Source: Acidobacteriota bacterium (GTDB lineage Bacteria > Acidobacteriota > Terriglobia > 20CM-2-55-15). From it: 33,093 nt of DNA. A model generated the notes under the pieces. The model was not told where the DNA came from. It worked only from the letters and a program-made list of their open reading frames with translations, and ran no database searches. Both the position numbers and the translations under genes were made by a program. Shown here piece after piece: positions 1 through 7,755 of this stretch (its first letter is position 1; each line of letters begins with the position of its first letter). The DNA is taken from contig JAJEDW010000161.1 in the NCBI GenBank assembly GCA_022821265.1, positions 1 through 33,093 on the forward strand, in the 5' to 3' direction.

Positions 1-8
1 GTCATCAG

Positions 9-76
9 AAAGGCCGCCTCCTTCGTGGCTTCAAGCTCTTCCAACACAAGCCTGAATCCCACGTGGGGCGGCCTTT
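9..76. terminator. Long inverted repeat, possible bidirectional terminator
   Basis: The 10-base arms AAAGGCCGCC (9-18) and GGCGGCCTTT (67-76) are exact reverse complements around a 48-nt interior. The interior can pair again (CGTGG near 25-29 with CCACG at 58-62). The right arm runs into TTTT on the plus strand, and the left arm gives TTTC on the minus strand. It lies just past the stop of the permease gene that ends at 90, so it may terminate that minus-strand transcript. The loop is long for an intrinsic terminator, so the role is inferred. Confidence 0.45.
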
Positions 77-89
77 TCAGGTCCCTCCT

Positions 90-2561
90 CTACTCTCGCT
101 CCCGTCCTCTTGCCCCCTCCCAGTGAGAAATGCGGGCTAGACGCGATGCCCGGATGGCCGGCAGGACGCCGGCGGTCAGGATCGCCGCGAGCAGGATCGG
201 CAGGACGATGGCGTAGGCCATCGAATCCGCGGGTTCGATGCTGTAGAGGTATGTGCGGAGAACGCGGACGACCGGGATCGACGCCGCCAGGCCCAGGACC
301 ACGCCGGTCGCCGCCGGAACCAGGACCCGCCGGAGAACGTCGCGGAACACCCGAAACCGTTGGGCGCCCAGCGCCATCCGGACGCCCATTTCCCGAACGC
401 GCCGATCCACGGCGTAGGACACGACCGAATACACGCCCAGTGCGGCCAGCAACAGGGCGAACCCGGCGAACGCACCGAGGATGATTCCGAAGAACCGGTC
501 GCGGTCGATCTGGACGGCGAACCGGTCCGTCATCCAGTCGACCCGGACCCGTGCCGACGGCTCGATTCCGACGATCGCCTCTTCGATCCTCCGCGGGGAC
601 GCCGTTGTACGGGCGATCAGCATGTTCCACGGCCCCGAGGGACGCAGGTTCCGAAAGACGTACCCCGATGGAAGATAGACCATCTGACCGGGCGCGTCGT
701 CCCGTACTTGACGCCGGACATCGCCGACAACGCCGATGACCCTCAACCCGATCGAATCTGTTTCCGTGGCGCCATACTCGAGCCGCTGGCCGATCGGGCT
801 GCGGCCCGGCCACAACATGCGCGCCACCAACTCGGAGACGATCGTCACCGGCGCGGCGTCGCGCGCTTCGCCCGGCGTGAAGACCCTCCCTTCGAGAACC
901 GGGACGTCGAGCACGTCGAAAAACTCGCTCGACACCGCGTTGAAGTCGAACCGGCGGAAGCCGCTCTCGATCATCGCGTCGTACCAGCGGCCACCGGTTT
1001 CCACGTTCGGAGGTATGGGTGGGGCGTCGGGCGCCCGGAAGAACGCCGACGACAACACGAAGCCCGAGAGCGTGTCGGTGAACGCCACGGCGGCGTCCTC
1101 CGTCATCGGACGGAGCGCGGCCCGGATCTCGTCGAATACCGACTCGAAACGCGGCGCCGGATAGTCCGTCGGCAAGCCGACGTTGATGACGGCCACACGC
1201 TCCGGGTCGAAGCCCCAGTCGATCGTCGCCAACCGCCAGAAGCTGTGCATCGCGATGCCCCCGCTCACGACCAGGACCAAGGTCATTCCGACCTGGAGAC
1301 TCGTGATCCCGTCCTGGAACAGGCGGCTCCGCCGGTCGACGGTGGCCGATCGGGCGGTGTTCGAGATGGCGCCGCGCAGGTTCGCGCTCGAGGCGCGAAT
1401 CGCGGGGACCAGGGCGATCAACGCCGCCGACAGCAGCGATATCGAAATCGCGAAGAGCCACGCGTTCCGATCCACGCCGAGATCGAGCCGGCGGGGAACG
1501 AAGCTGAGAAGCGTCCCACCCAAAACGCGGGTCGCCGCCACCGCGGCCAGCGTGCCGAGGACACCCCCCGCCAATCCAGTCAGAAGTGTCCGTGTCAGCG
1601 TGAGACGGGCCAGGCGCCACCCTGTCGCGCCAAAGGCCGATCGGACGGCGAATTCGCCTTCGAACAGGGGCAGTCGGGCCAGATCCAGGCCCGCGATGTT
1701 CGCAATCCCGACCAGCAGTACAGCCAGGACGGCGCCGAAGAAGAAAACGATTGTTCCACGTTCGTTGGCGGATCCGTAACGGTCGGCCAGCGGCATGATC
1801 GCCAAGTCATGGCCGGCCATCCGATCGCCGCCGGCCTCGATCACTCCGGGCTTGATCGCCTCGAGTTCGGCTTGCGCTTCTTCGATCGTGACGCCGGGCC
1901 GGAGGCGTCCGATCGCGTGATACATTTGGGTCGAAGGTATCCGTGGACCGGAACCCAGAGGCGACCAGAAATGTGGCGGGGCTTCCAGGTCCTCCGGCGA
2001 CCTGAAATCGGGCCCGAGCACGCCCACGACCACCAGTTGCGGATACTCCGGATGGCGGATCGTCTGCCCGACGACGTCCGGAGCCCCGCCCAGCCGCGAC
2101 TGCCAGTAGGCATGGCTGATGATCGCCACCGGCTCCGCGCCGGGCCGGTCGTCATCCGGCGTGAAATGACGGCCGAGGACCGGATCGACCCTGAGCAGGC
2201 TGGGGAAGAAGTCTGCGGGCACGCGCACCAGATATTGGTCGGAACTGCGTTCCATTGGCGGCGTCAGCGTGGCAATGAGCGCGACAGCCTCGAAACTGCG
2301 ACTCACGCCCCGGAGTTCGTCGATTGCATCAGTGTTCAGGACGTCGGACCGGCCCGGGAAAACCAGGTTCGAGAACGCAACCAACTGCTCGGGCTCACTG
2401 AAGGGGATGGGCTTGAGAATGACGCCATTGACGACGCTGAACACGGCCGTGCTGGCCCCGACGGTGACGGCCAGGATTCCAAGGACCGTGAGCGTATAGG
2501 CTGGTCGCTTTGCCAGAAAGCGGACCGCATACCGAACATCGACCGAAGAGTGTTCAAACAT
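90..2561 (-). CDS. ADOP-type FtsX/MacB-like ABC transporter permease
   Basis: An 823-residue membrane protein built from two FtsX/MacB permease blocks. A first membrane segment lies at about residues 21-44. A periplasmic MacB-like core domain follows (about 45-265), then FtsX-type membrane helices near 269-292, 322-344 and 367-388. A second block opens with a helix near 417-437, continues with a second periplasmic domain, and ends with a C-terminal FtsX domain that contains the typical VREMGVRMALGA motif. This two-block form matches the acidobacterial duplicated orphan permease (ADOP) family, which usually has no ATPase gene beside it; none is seen here. Family members are thought to move lipids, peptides or drugs together with a separately encoded ATPase, but the substrate is unknown. 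The start ATG precedes MFEHSSVDVR, a typical family N-terminus. No strong ribosome binding site is visible. Confidence 0.9.
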   Translation of the reverse strand: MFEHSSVDVRYAVRFLAKRPAYTLTVLGILAVTVGASTAVFSVVNGVILKPIPFSEPEQLVAFSNLVFPGRSDVLNTDAIDELRGVSRSFEAVALIATLTPPMERSSDQYLVRVPADFFPSLLRVDPVLGRHFTPDDDRPGAEPVAIISHAYWQSRLGGAPDVVGQTIRHPEYPQLVVVGVLGPDFRSPEDLEAPPHFWSPLGSGPRIPSTQMYHAIGRLRPGVTIEEAQAELEAIKPGVIEAGGDRMAGHDLAIMPLADRYGSANERGTIVFFFGAVLAVLLVGIANIAGLDLARLPLFEGEFAVRSAFGATGWRLARLTLTRTLLTGLAGGVLGTLAAVAATRVLGGTLLSFVPRRLDLGVDRNAWLFAISISLLSAALIALVPAIRASSANLRGAISNTARSATVDRRSRLFQDGITSLQVGMTLVLVVSGGIAMHSFWRLATIDWGFDPERVAVINVGLPTDYPAPRFESVFDEIRAALRPMTEDAAVAFTDTLSGFVLSSAFFRAPDAPPIPPNVETGGRWYDAMIESGFRRFDFNAVSSEFFDVLDVPVLEGRVFTPGEARDAAPVTIVSELVARMLWPGRSPIGQRLEYGATETDSIGLRVIGVVGDVRRQVRDDAPGQMVYLPSGYVFRNLRPSGPWNMLIARTTASPRRIEEAIVGIEPSARVRVDWMTDRFAVQIDRDRFFGIILGAFAGFALLLAALGVYSVVSYAVDRRVREMGVRMALGAQRFRVFRDVLRRVLVPAATGVVLGLAASIPVVRVLRTYLYSIEPADSMAYAIVLPILLAAILTAGVLPAIRASRLARISHWEGARGRERE

Positions 2562-2856
2562 GTACCCGATCCAACTTCTCGGAAACCGATGCCCTCGGCG
2601 CCCGTGGTCCCGCAGGATGGCACGGACTCACCATTGCCAACTACCGAAAATCCCCGACCGACGCGGCCACTGAACTCGACGGGACCGCCGCTGATCGGTA
2701 GGGCACCGCAATCCCACGCCACCGATCGTTTTCACCCCTCGGTTCGGTCTGCGCCTCGGTCTTCGGAAACGAAACCGAAACGGAGATCGATCGGAACCGT
2801 CAACTCGCGCCCGTCGCCGTTATGTTGCGATCGCTTCGCCCGTGGGTTCGCGCGCG
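2562..2856. other. Intergenic stretch without a recognisable gene
   Basis: This 295-nt gap separates the start of the permease gene (minus strand) from the stop of thrS (minus strand). It should hold the permease promoter, but I could not pick a convincing -35/-10 pair. A short GAAAC-rich run lies near 2767-2782. Open frames across it look like continuations of antisense frames, with no family resemblance. Confidence 0.5.
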
Positions 2857-4650
2857 TCAACTGCGGGATGCGATCGCCTCCCGCGCCAGTTCCAGAAACG
2901 CGTCGATGGTCCGGGCCTTCAGGTCCTCGCCGGAACGGAGCCGAACGGCCACCGCGTTCGCGCCGGCCTCCTTGTCGCCCACGACCAGCATGAAGGGCAC
3001 CTTCTGGACCTGCGCCTTGCGGATCTTGGCGTTCATGCGGTCGGCGCCGTCGTCGAGCTCGGCCCGGATTCCCGCCTCGCGAAGCCGCTCCAGCACGCCC
3101 CTGCAATAGTCCACGTGCCGGTCCGCGATCGGGATCAGAACGGCCTGGACCGGAGCCAGCCAGACCGGAAACGCGCCGCCGTGATGCTCGATCAGGATCC
3201 CGAAGAAGCGTTCCATGCTGCCGAGCAGGGCGCGGTGAATCATGTAGGGGCGGTGCGGGGCGCCGTCCTCCCCGACGAAGCTCAGGTCGAAACGCTCGGG
3301 CAGGTTGAAATCGAACTGGATCGTGCTCAACTGCCATCCCCGGCCGATGGCGTCGGTAAGCACGATGTCGATCTTGGGCCCGTAGAAGGCCCCGTCCCCG
3401 GCGTTAACCTCGTAGGGCAGGCCCGAACGCTCGAGCGCGGCCTCCAGGGCCTGTTCGGCCTCGTCCCACAGGGCGTCCCGCCCCACGCGCTTCTCGGGGC
3501 GCGTGCTCAGGTACATCGTGAACTCGCTGAACCCGAACGCCCGCAGGATGTCGAGGCTGAAGCCCAACACGGTGTCGATCTCGGCCGGCATCTGGTCCGG
3601 CCGGCAGAACAGGTGGGCGTCATCCTGCGTGAAGCCCCGGACGCGCGTCAGTCCATGGAGGACGCCGCTCCGCTCGTAACGGTAGACCGTGCCCCATTCG
3701 GCCAGGCGGATCGGAAGGTCGCGGTAGGAACGCACGCCGCTCTTGAAGATGTGGACGTGGAAGGGGCAGTTCATCGGCTTGAGATAGAACTCCTGCGCGT
3801 CGATCTCGATCGGGGCGTACATCGCATCGGCGTAGAACCCCAGGTGGCCGCTCGTCTCCCACAGCGTCCGGCGTCCGATGTGCGGCGTGTAGACGAACTC
3901 GTAGCCGCCCGTCAGGTGCGCGTTCTTGCAGTACTCCTCGACCAGGTGACGGACGCGCCCCCCTTTCGGATGCCACAGAACGAGTCCGCCGCCGACCGTG
4001 TCCGGATGAACGCTGAACAGGTCCAGCTCCGTTCCCAACCGCCGGTGGTCCCGCTTCCGCGCTTCCTCGAGACGGACGAAATAGGCTTTCAGCGCCTTCT
4101 TGTCCTCGAACGCGACGCCGTAGACGCGCTGGAGTTGCGTGCGGGATTGATCGCCCCGCCAGTAGGCGCCCGACACGCGGGTCAGCTTGAACGCGTCCGG
4201 CCGGATCACGCCGGCATCGGCCACGTGGGGCCCTCTGCAGAGATCGACGAACTCGCCGGTCCTGTACACGCTGACCGTGTCGACGCCGCCGCCGACCAGG
4301 TTGGGATCGTCCACGTCGACCAGCGCGGTCGTGCCCCGGCTCCGCAGGTCGTTGAGCAGCTCCACCTTGAAATCCTGGGCCATCCCGGCGAAGAGCGCGA
4401 CGGCGTCGGCAATCGGCATCTCGATCCGCTCGAAGGAGAGCTTCTCGGACACCTTCCGGCGCATCGTCCGTTCGATCGCCGCGAGAGCGTCCGGCGTCAG
4501 GGGCTCCTCGAGCAGCACGTCGTAGTAGAAGCCGTCCTCGACGACGGGACCGACACCGAACTTGGCGTCGGGATGGGACTCCTGGATGCTGGCCGCCATC
4601 AGGTGGGCCAGCGAATGGCGCTGCGTTTCCAGGTTTTCTTCTCGAGACAT
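2857..4650 (-). CDS. thrS: Threonyl-tRNA synthetase, form lacking the TGS domain
   Basis: Charges tRNA-Thr with threonine in the cytoplasm. The chosen ATG (4650) gives 597 residues beginning MSREENLETQ. The protein starts directly at the N2 editing domain: an HxxxH motif (H12, H16), a VGPVVEDGFYYDV segment, and the CRGPH metal/editing motif. The class II catalytic core follows, with zinc ligands in MNCPFH, TQDDAHLFC and the motif 3 region around ALLGSMERF, and then the C-terminal anticodon-binding domain (PFMLVVGDKEAGANAV). The usual N-terminal TGS (N1) domain of about 60 residues is missing, so the protein is shorter than the roughly 640 residues of the E. coli enzyme. An in-frame extension to 4689 adds 13 residues with no family similarity and was rejected. 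In many bacteria thrS heads the infC-rpmI-rplT-pheST cluster; here it lies beside that cluster but on the opposite strand, with ogt between. Confidence 0.96.
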   Translation of the reverse strand: MSREENLETQRHSLAHLMAASIQESHPDAKFGVGPVVEDGFYYDVLLEEPLTPDALAAIERTMRRKVSEKLSFERIEMPIADAVALFAGMAQDFKVELLNDLRSRGTTALVDVDDPNLVGGGVDTVSVYRTGEFVDLCRGPHVADAGVIRPDAFKLTRVSGAYWRGDQSRTQLQRVYGVAFEDKKALKAYFVRLEEARKRDHRRLGTELDLFSVHPDTVGGGLVLWHPKGGRVRHLVEEYCKNAHLTGGYEFVYTPHIGRRTLWETSGHLGFYADAMYAPIEIDAQEFYLKPMNCPFHVHIFKSGVRSYRDLPIRLAEWGTVYRYERSGVLHGLTRVRGFTQDDAHLFCRPDQMPAEIDTVLGFSLDILRAFGFSEFTMYLSTRPEKRVGRDALWDEAEQALEAALERSGLPYEVNAGDGAFYGPKIDIVLTDAIGRGWQLSTIQFDFNLPERFDLSFVGEDGAPHRPYMIHRALLGSMERFFGILIEHHGGAFPVWLAPVQAVLIPIADRHVDYCRGVLERLREAGIRAELDDGADRMNAKIRKAQVQKVPFMLVVGDKEAGANAVAVRLRSGEDLKARTIDAFLELAREAIASRS

Positions 4651-4723
4651 GGCGATCACTCGATCGTGAACGGTGGAACTTCCGAGCACCGGAACCGGAC
4701 GCTCGATCCCGGACCGAGCCCCC

Positions 4724-5212
4724 TCAGACCGCGGCCGCCCAGGCGGACTCCGTCCTCGCGCCGGCGCCTTCCATGGCGAGCAGCCGGGCCTTGACGTCGA
4801 GCCCGCCGGCGTATCCGGTCAGCGACCCGTCGGCTCCGACGACGCGGTGACACGGGATGACGATGGGGATCGGGTTGTCGTGATTGGCCATTCCGACGGC
4901 GCGCGCGGCGCCGGGGTTGCCCAGGGCGCGGGCGATGTCGCCGTAAGTGCGCGTCTCGCCGAACGGGATCCGGAGGAGTTGGCGCCAGACTGACCGCCGG
5001 AAGGGAGTGCCGCGCGGCGCGAGCGGGATGTCGAAGGCGCGGCGCTGCCCCCTGAAATACTCGTTCAACTGGGACACGACGGACGCATGCGCCCGGGCGT
5101 CGAGCTCCGCGCCGTCGGGCGCCTGCGCGCCGAAAACGATGGAACGCAGCCCGTCGGCGCCTGACACCAACGTCAGGGGACCGATGGGGCTGTCCATGGA
5201 CACGTACTTCAT
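4724..5212 (-). CDS. ogt: Methylated-DNA--protein-cysteine methyltransferase (Ogt/MGMT)
   Basis: A suicide DNA-repair protein that moves the alkyl group from O6-alkylguanine or O4-alkylthymine to its own cysteine. From the ATG at 5212 it has 162 residues. An N-terminal methyltransferase-like domain (about 1-65) is followed by the DNA-binding/active-site domain with the RxxVWxxL-type helix (FRRSVWRQLL), the TYGDIA segment, the invariant PCHR motif with acceptor C121, and GYAGG just after. A TTG three codons upstream (5221) could also start it. I prefer the ATG because a strong -35/-10 pair places the likely transcription start at or next to that ATG. The stop lies 73 nt before the thrS start on the same strand, so the two could be cotranscribed. 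Confidence 0.93.
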   Translation of the reverse strand: MKYVSMDSPIGPLTLVSGADGLRSIVFGAQAPDGAELDARAHASVVSQLNEYFRGQRRAFDIPLAPRGTPFRRSVWRQLLRIPFGETRTYGDIARALGNPGAARAVGMANHDNPIPIVIPCHRVVGADGSLTGYAGGLDVKARLLAMEGAGARTESAWAAAV

Positions 5213-5219
5213 CCGCTTC

Positions 5220-5248
5220 AAGTTATCTCAAGCGGCCTGTGGTGACAA
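5220..5248 (-). promoter_or_regulatory. ogt promoter (TTGTCA-17-TAACTT), leaderless layout
   Basis: Read on the minus strand, TTGTCA (5248-5243) is separated by exactly 17 nt from TAACTT (5225-5220). The ogt ATG begins 7 nt after the -10 box, so the transcript should start at or within a few bases of the ATG. No Shine-Dalgarno sequence fits between them. The call is by eye. Confidence 0.5.
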
Positions 5249-5337
5249 GGGGGCGGAAACGGTATGATTGAAGCCGCTTCCGGCCCTTCGCGGGCGCTTC
5301 CGGCCCGTCCGGGGCACTTTCGCGCAATTGGGCGCGA

Positions 5338-5366
5338 TTGCAAGAAAGGCGGGTGTTTGTTATGTT
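5338..5366 (+). promoter_or_regulatory. Putative promoter of the infC-zapA operon
   Basis: TTGCAA (5338-5343), a 17-nt spacer and TATGTT (5361-5366). The -10 is preceded by TGt, making it an extended -10 box. Transcription would begin near 5373, only about 9 nt before the preferred infC start. It diverges from the ogt promoter across about 90 bp. Confidence 0.4.
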
Positions 5367-5381
5367 GGGCAATTGTCACGC

Positions 5382-5921
5382 GTGAAGAGATTCTCCCCAC
5401 GTCAGCGGACGGACCGTGTTCGCGTCAATCACCGCATCCGGGCGCGGGAAGTTCGCGTTATCGGCGAGGAGGGAGCGCAACTCGGCGTGATGCCCCCGGA
5501 AGACGCGATCCGGGTCGCGGAAGAACAGGGCCTGGATCTGGTCGAGGTCGCCCCGAACGGCAATCCTCCGGTTTGCCGGATCATGGATTACGGCAAGTAC
5601 CTCTACCAGATGAAGCGAAAGGCTCACGAGGCGCGGAAACATCAGAAGAGCGTCACGGTCAAGGAAGTCAAGTTCCGGCCCAACACGGACGAGCACGATT
5701 ACGAATTCAAGAAGAACCACATCGTTCGGTTCTTGCGGCAGGGAGACAAGGTCAAGGCAAACGTCTGGTTCCGCGGTCGCGAGATCGTTCACAAGGATAT
5801 CGGCCGCAACCTGATCGAACGTTTGATGGAAGAACTCGAGGACTACGGTTTCGTCGAGAACCTGCCGAAGATGGAAGGCAACAACCTGGTCGCGATATTC
5901 GCGCCGAAGAAAGAGAAATAG
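5382..5921 (+). CDS. infC: Translation initiation factor IF-3
   Basis: Binds the 30S subunit, blocks premature 50S joining and checks start-codon pairing. The GTG start at 5382 gives 179 residues beginning (V/M)[20 protein letters not shown], close to the family length of about 180. The N-terminal domain contains the [16 protein letters not shown] segment. The basic linker holds [12 protein letters not shown], and the C-terminal domain holds [14 protein letters not shown]. The same frame is open upstream to a TTG at 5268, and a TTG at 5373 is also possible, but the extra residues do not look like IF-3. No in-frame ATG exists near the family start, so a non-AUG start is forced. This matters because IF-3 discriminates against non-AUG starts and E. 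coli infC is autoregulated through its AUU codon. Confidence 0.95.
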   Translation: MKRFSPRQRTDRVRVNHRIRAREVRVIGEEGAQLGVMPPEDAIRVAEEQGLDLVEVAPNGNPPVCRIMDYGKYLYQMKRKAHEARKHQKSVTVKEVKFRPNTDEHDYEFKKNHIVRFLRQGDKVKANVWFRGREIVHKDIGRNLIERLMEELEDYGFVENLPKMEGNNLVAIFAPKKEK

Positions 5922-5925
5922 ACAC

Positions 5926-6126
5926 ATGGCGTACAAGCTCAAGACGCACCGCGGCGCCCGAAAGCGGTTCAAGCTGACCGGCACCGGACGCATCAAGAGG
6001 CGTCACGCGTTCAAACGCCACATCCTGACCAAGAAGTCGCCTGGGAAAAAGCGCATGCTGGGGCGTTCCGCCGTGATGGAAGACGCCGACGCCGCGAAGG
6101 TCAAGCGGATGCTTCCGTACGGATAA
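5926..6126 (+). CDS. rpmI: Ribosomal protein bL35
   Basis: A 66-residue, highly basic protein of the 50S subunit. It shows the bL35 pattern [15 protein letters not shown], then [15 protein letters not shown] and the [15 protein letters not shown] stretch. It starts 4 nt after the infC stop, so translation is likely coupled. The order infC-rpmI-rplT is the classical conserved operon. No L20-binding pseudoknot was recognised in the short flanks, so autoregulation by L20 cannot be claimed. Confidence 0.97.
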   Translation: MAYKLKTHRGARKRFKLTGTGRIKRRHAFKRHILTKKSPGKKRMLGRSAVMEDADAAKVKRMLPYG

Positions 6127-6171
6127 CGGCCGCGCGCCTTCATCGGGACACACAGTCAAGGGATCCAGACA

Positions 6172-6537
6172 GTGCCAAGAGTCAAACGTGGAACCGTCCG
6201 GCACGACCGGCGGCGCAAGGTCCTGAAGCGCGCCGAAGGCTATTACCTCGGCAAGAGCAAACTCTTCCGGTACGCCATGGAGGCCGTCGACCGCGCCGGC
6301 CAATACGCCTACCGCGACCGCAGAACGCGCAAACGCGATTTCCGCCGCCTCTGGATCATCCGGATCGGGGCGGCCGCCCGCCGGCACGGCCTCAACTACA
6401 ACCAGTTCATCCATGGGTTGAAGACGGCCGGAGCCGATCTCGACCGCAAGGTGCTTGCGGGTATCGCCCTCGACGACCCGGCCGGCTTCGCCCGGCTGGC
6501 GGAACAAGCCAAGGCAGCCATCGGCCGCACCGCGTAG
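6172..6537 (+). CDS. rplT: Ribosomal protein bL20
   Basis: A 121-residue 50S protein needed early in large-subunit assembly. It starts at GTG 6172 with the family N-terminus [15 protein letters not shown]. The long basic helix ([32 protein letters not shown]) and the globular C-terminal part ([22 protein letters not shown]) follow. The 45-nt gap after rpmI has no clear Shine-Dalgarno sequence. pheS starts 5 nt downstream of its stop. Confidence 0.97.
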   Translation: MPRVKRGTVRHDRRRKVLKRAEGYYLGKSKLFRYAMEAVDRAGQYAYRDRRTRKRDFRRLWIIRIGAAARRHGLNYNQFIHGLKTAGADLDRKVLAGIALDDPAGFARLAEQAKAAIGRTA

Positions 6538-6542
6538 GCCCC

Positions 6543-7571
6543 ATGGCCGGCATCGACGACCTCCGGCAAATCGGCGAGCGATTCGACGGGGAAAAGGCCC
6601 GGGCCGCCGATCGCTCCTCGCTCGAAGAACTCCACGCGCGATACCTCTCCCGGAAGTCGGGATTGCTCACGCTCGAGATGCAGCGCCTGCGGGAGTTGCC
6701 CGCCGACCAGCGCCCGGCGTTCGGCAAACTCGCCAACCGGCTCAAGCAGCGGATCGAGTCGGAGCTGGCCGAACGGGAGGCCGCTCTCGCCGGCGAGGAG
6801 CGCTCCGCCCGAGAGGAAACCGAGGCGCTCGACGTGTCGCTGCCGGGATCCCGGCCGCGCATCGGGCACCGGCATCCCATCACCCTGGCCCGGCGCGCCA
6901 TCGAGGACATTTTCCTGGCCATGGGCTACACGGTCGAGGACGGCCCGGAAGTGGAAACCACCTACAACAACTTCGACGCGCTGAACATCGGACCCGAACA
7001 TCCGTCGCGCGATGAGTCCGACACGTTCTACATCTCCGACGACATCGTTCTTCGGACCCAGACGTCCCCGGTCCAGATCCGAACGATGGAGCGGCAACCG
7101 CCCCCTATTCGGATCATCTGTCCGGGCCGCGTCTTTCGCCGCGACGAGCTCGATGCGACGCATTCGCCGATGTTCCACCAGATCGAGGGCCTGGTGGTCG
7201 ACGAAGGCATCTCTTTCGGGGACCTCAAGGGCACTCTGGACCTGCTGCACCGGCAGTTCTTCGGCGAACGGACGCGCACGCGCCTCCGGCCCAGCTACTT
7301 CCCCTTCACCGAACCCAGCGCCGAGGTCGACGTGTCGTGCGAATTCTGCGAAAGTCGCGGCTGCCGCGTCTGCAAGCACACGGGCTGGATCGAGATGATG
7401 GGCGCGGGCATGGTCCACCCGGCCGTATACGATTGCGTGGGTTACGACACCGCCCGGTATTCCGGTTTCGCGTTCGGTCTCGGGATCGACCGTTACGCGA
7501 TGCTCAAGTACGGCATCGACGATATACCGCTCCTTTTTCAAAACGACATGCGGTTCCTGAGTCAGTTCTAG
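6543..7571 (+). CDS. pheS: Phenylalanyl-tRNA synthetase alpha subunit
   Basis: The catalytic subunit of the alpha2-beta2 enzyme that charges tRNA-Phe. It has 342 residues. An N-terminal coiled-coil arm (about 1-100) is followed by the class II core: the HPITLARRAIEDIF motif 1 region, motif 2 around FRRDELDATHSPMFHQIEG, and motif 3 GFAFGLGIDRYAML near the C-terminus. A four-cysteine cluster (CEFCESRGCRVCK) lies just before GWIEMMGAGMVHP; similar clusters occur in several bacterial PheS proteins and may bind zinc. The TAG stop (7569-7571) overlaps the edge of an inverted-repeat element that separates this gene from pheT. Confidence 0.97.
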   Translation: MAGIDDLRQIGERFDGEKARAADRSSLEELHARYLSRKSGLLTLEMQRLRELPADQRPAFGKLANRLKQRIESELAEREAALAGEERSAREETEALDVSLPGSRPRIGHRHPITLARRAIEDIFLAMGYTVEDGPEVETTYNNFDALNIGPEHPSRDESDTFYISDDIVLRTQTSPVQIRTMERQPPPIRIICPGRVFRRDELDATHSPMFHQIEGLVVDEGISFGDLKGTLDLLHRQFFGERTRTRLRPSYFPFTEPSAEVDVSCEFCESRGCRVCKHTGWIEMMGAGMVHPAVYDCVGYDTARYSGFAFGLGIDRYAMLKYGIDDIPLLFQNDMRFLSQF

Positions 7572-7730
7572 GAGCCTCGGGTGAAACCCCTGCTGCATTC
7601 GACCGGCGATCGATCCCGTCCGGACTGCGTTGCTCGTCGGTCACACATCGGGAATATGCTCCCTTCTCGCGCCTTGCCGGACAGGCGCCTCACCGGTCTC
7701 GCTGCGACGCGGGGTTTCACCACAGGCTCC
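7571..7730. mobile_element. 160-bp MITE-like inverted-repeat element between pheS and pheT
   Basis: The ends are imperfect inverted repeats. The 23 bases at 7568-7590 and the reverse complement of 7711-7733 agree at 21 positions, with two adjacent mismatches. Both ends carry CTAG; a TA at 7569-7570 and again at 7731-7732 would be the target duplication, leaving a 160-bp element from GGAGCC to GGCTCC. The interior also folds back: GTCCGG (7618-7623) pairs with CCGGAC (7677-7682), and parts of 7591-7608 pair with 7692-7710. No coding sequence is credible inside. Removing the element and one TA restores an uninterrupted TAG stop for pheS, with pheT starting about 22 nt later. IS630-type transposases are known to insert at CTAG with TA duplication, so a non-autonomous IS630-like element is the inferred origin. 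Confidence 0.65.
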
Positions 7731-7755
7731 TAGCCATCGCCCCACGCCGCCGCCC

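Noticed and set aside
360-2993. Very long open frames antisense to the permease and thrS (also at 2842-4794, 7717-9567, 18310-21315, 21428-23980 and 26380-29004)
   Set aside because: Each lies opposite a well-recognised gene, has low-complexity R/P/G/D/H-rich composition and no family features. They are frames kept open by high GC third positions.
4651-4723. T-box or other leader controlling thrS
   Set aside because: The region between ogt and thrS is 73 nt, with no T-box sequence and no terminator/antiterminator pair.
6127-6171. L20 autoregulatory site between rpmI and rplT
   Set aside because: The gap is only 45 nt and no pseudoknot or rRNA-like helix mimic could be recognised.
7630-7755. 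N-terminal extension of PheT
   Set aside because: The 42 extra codons read through the inverted-repeat element and have no PheT similarity; ATG 7756 gives the exact family N-terminus.
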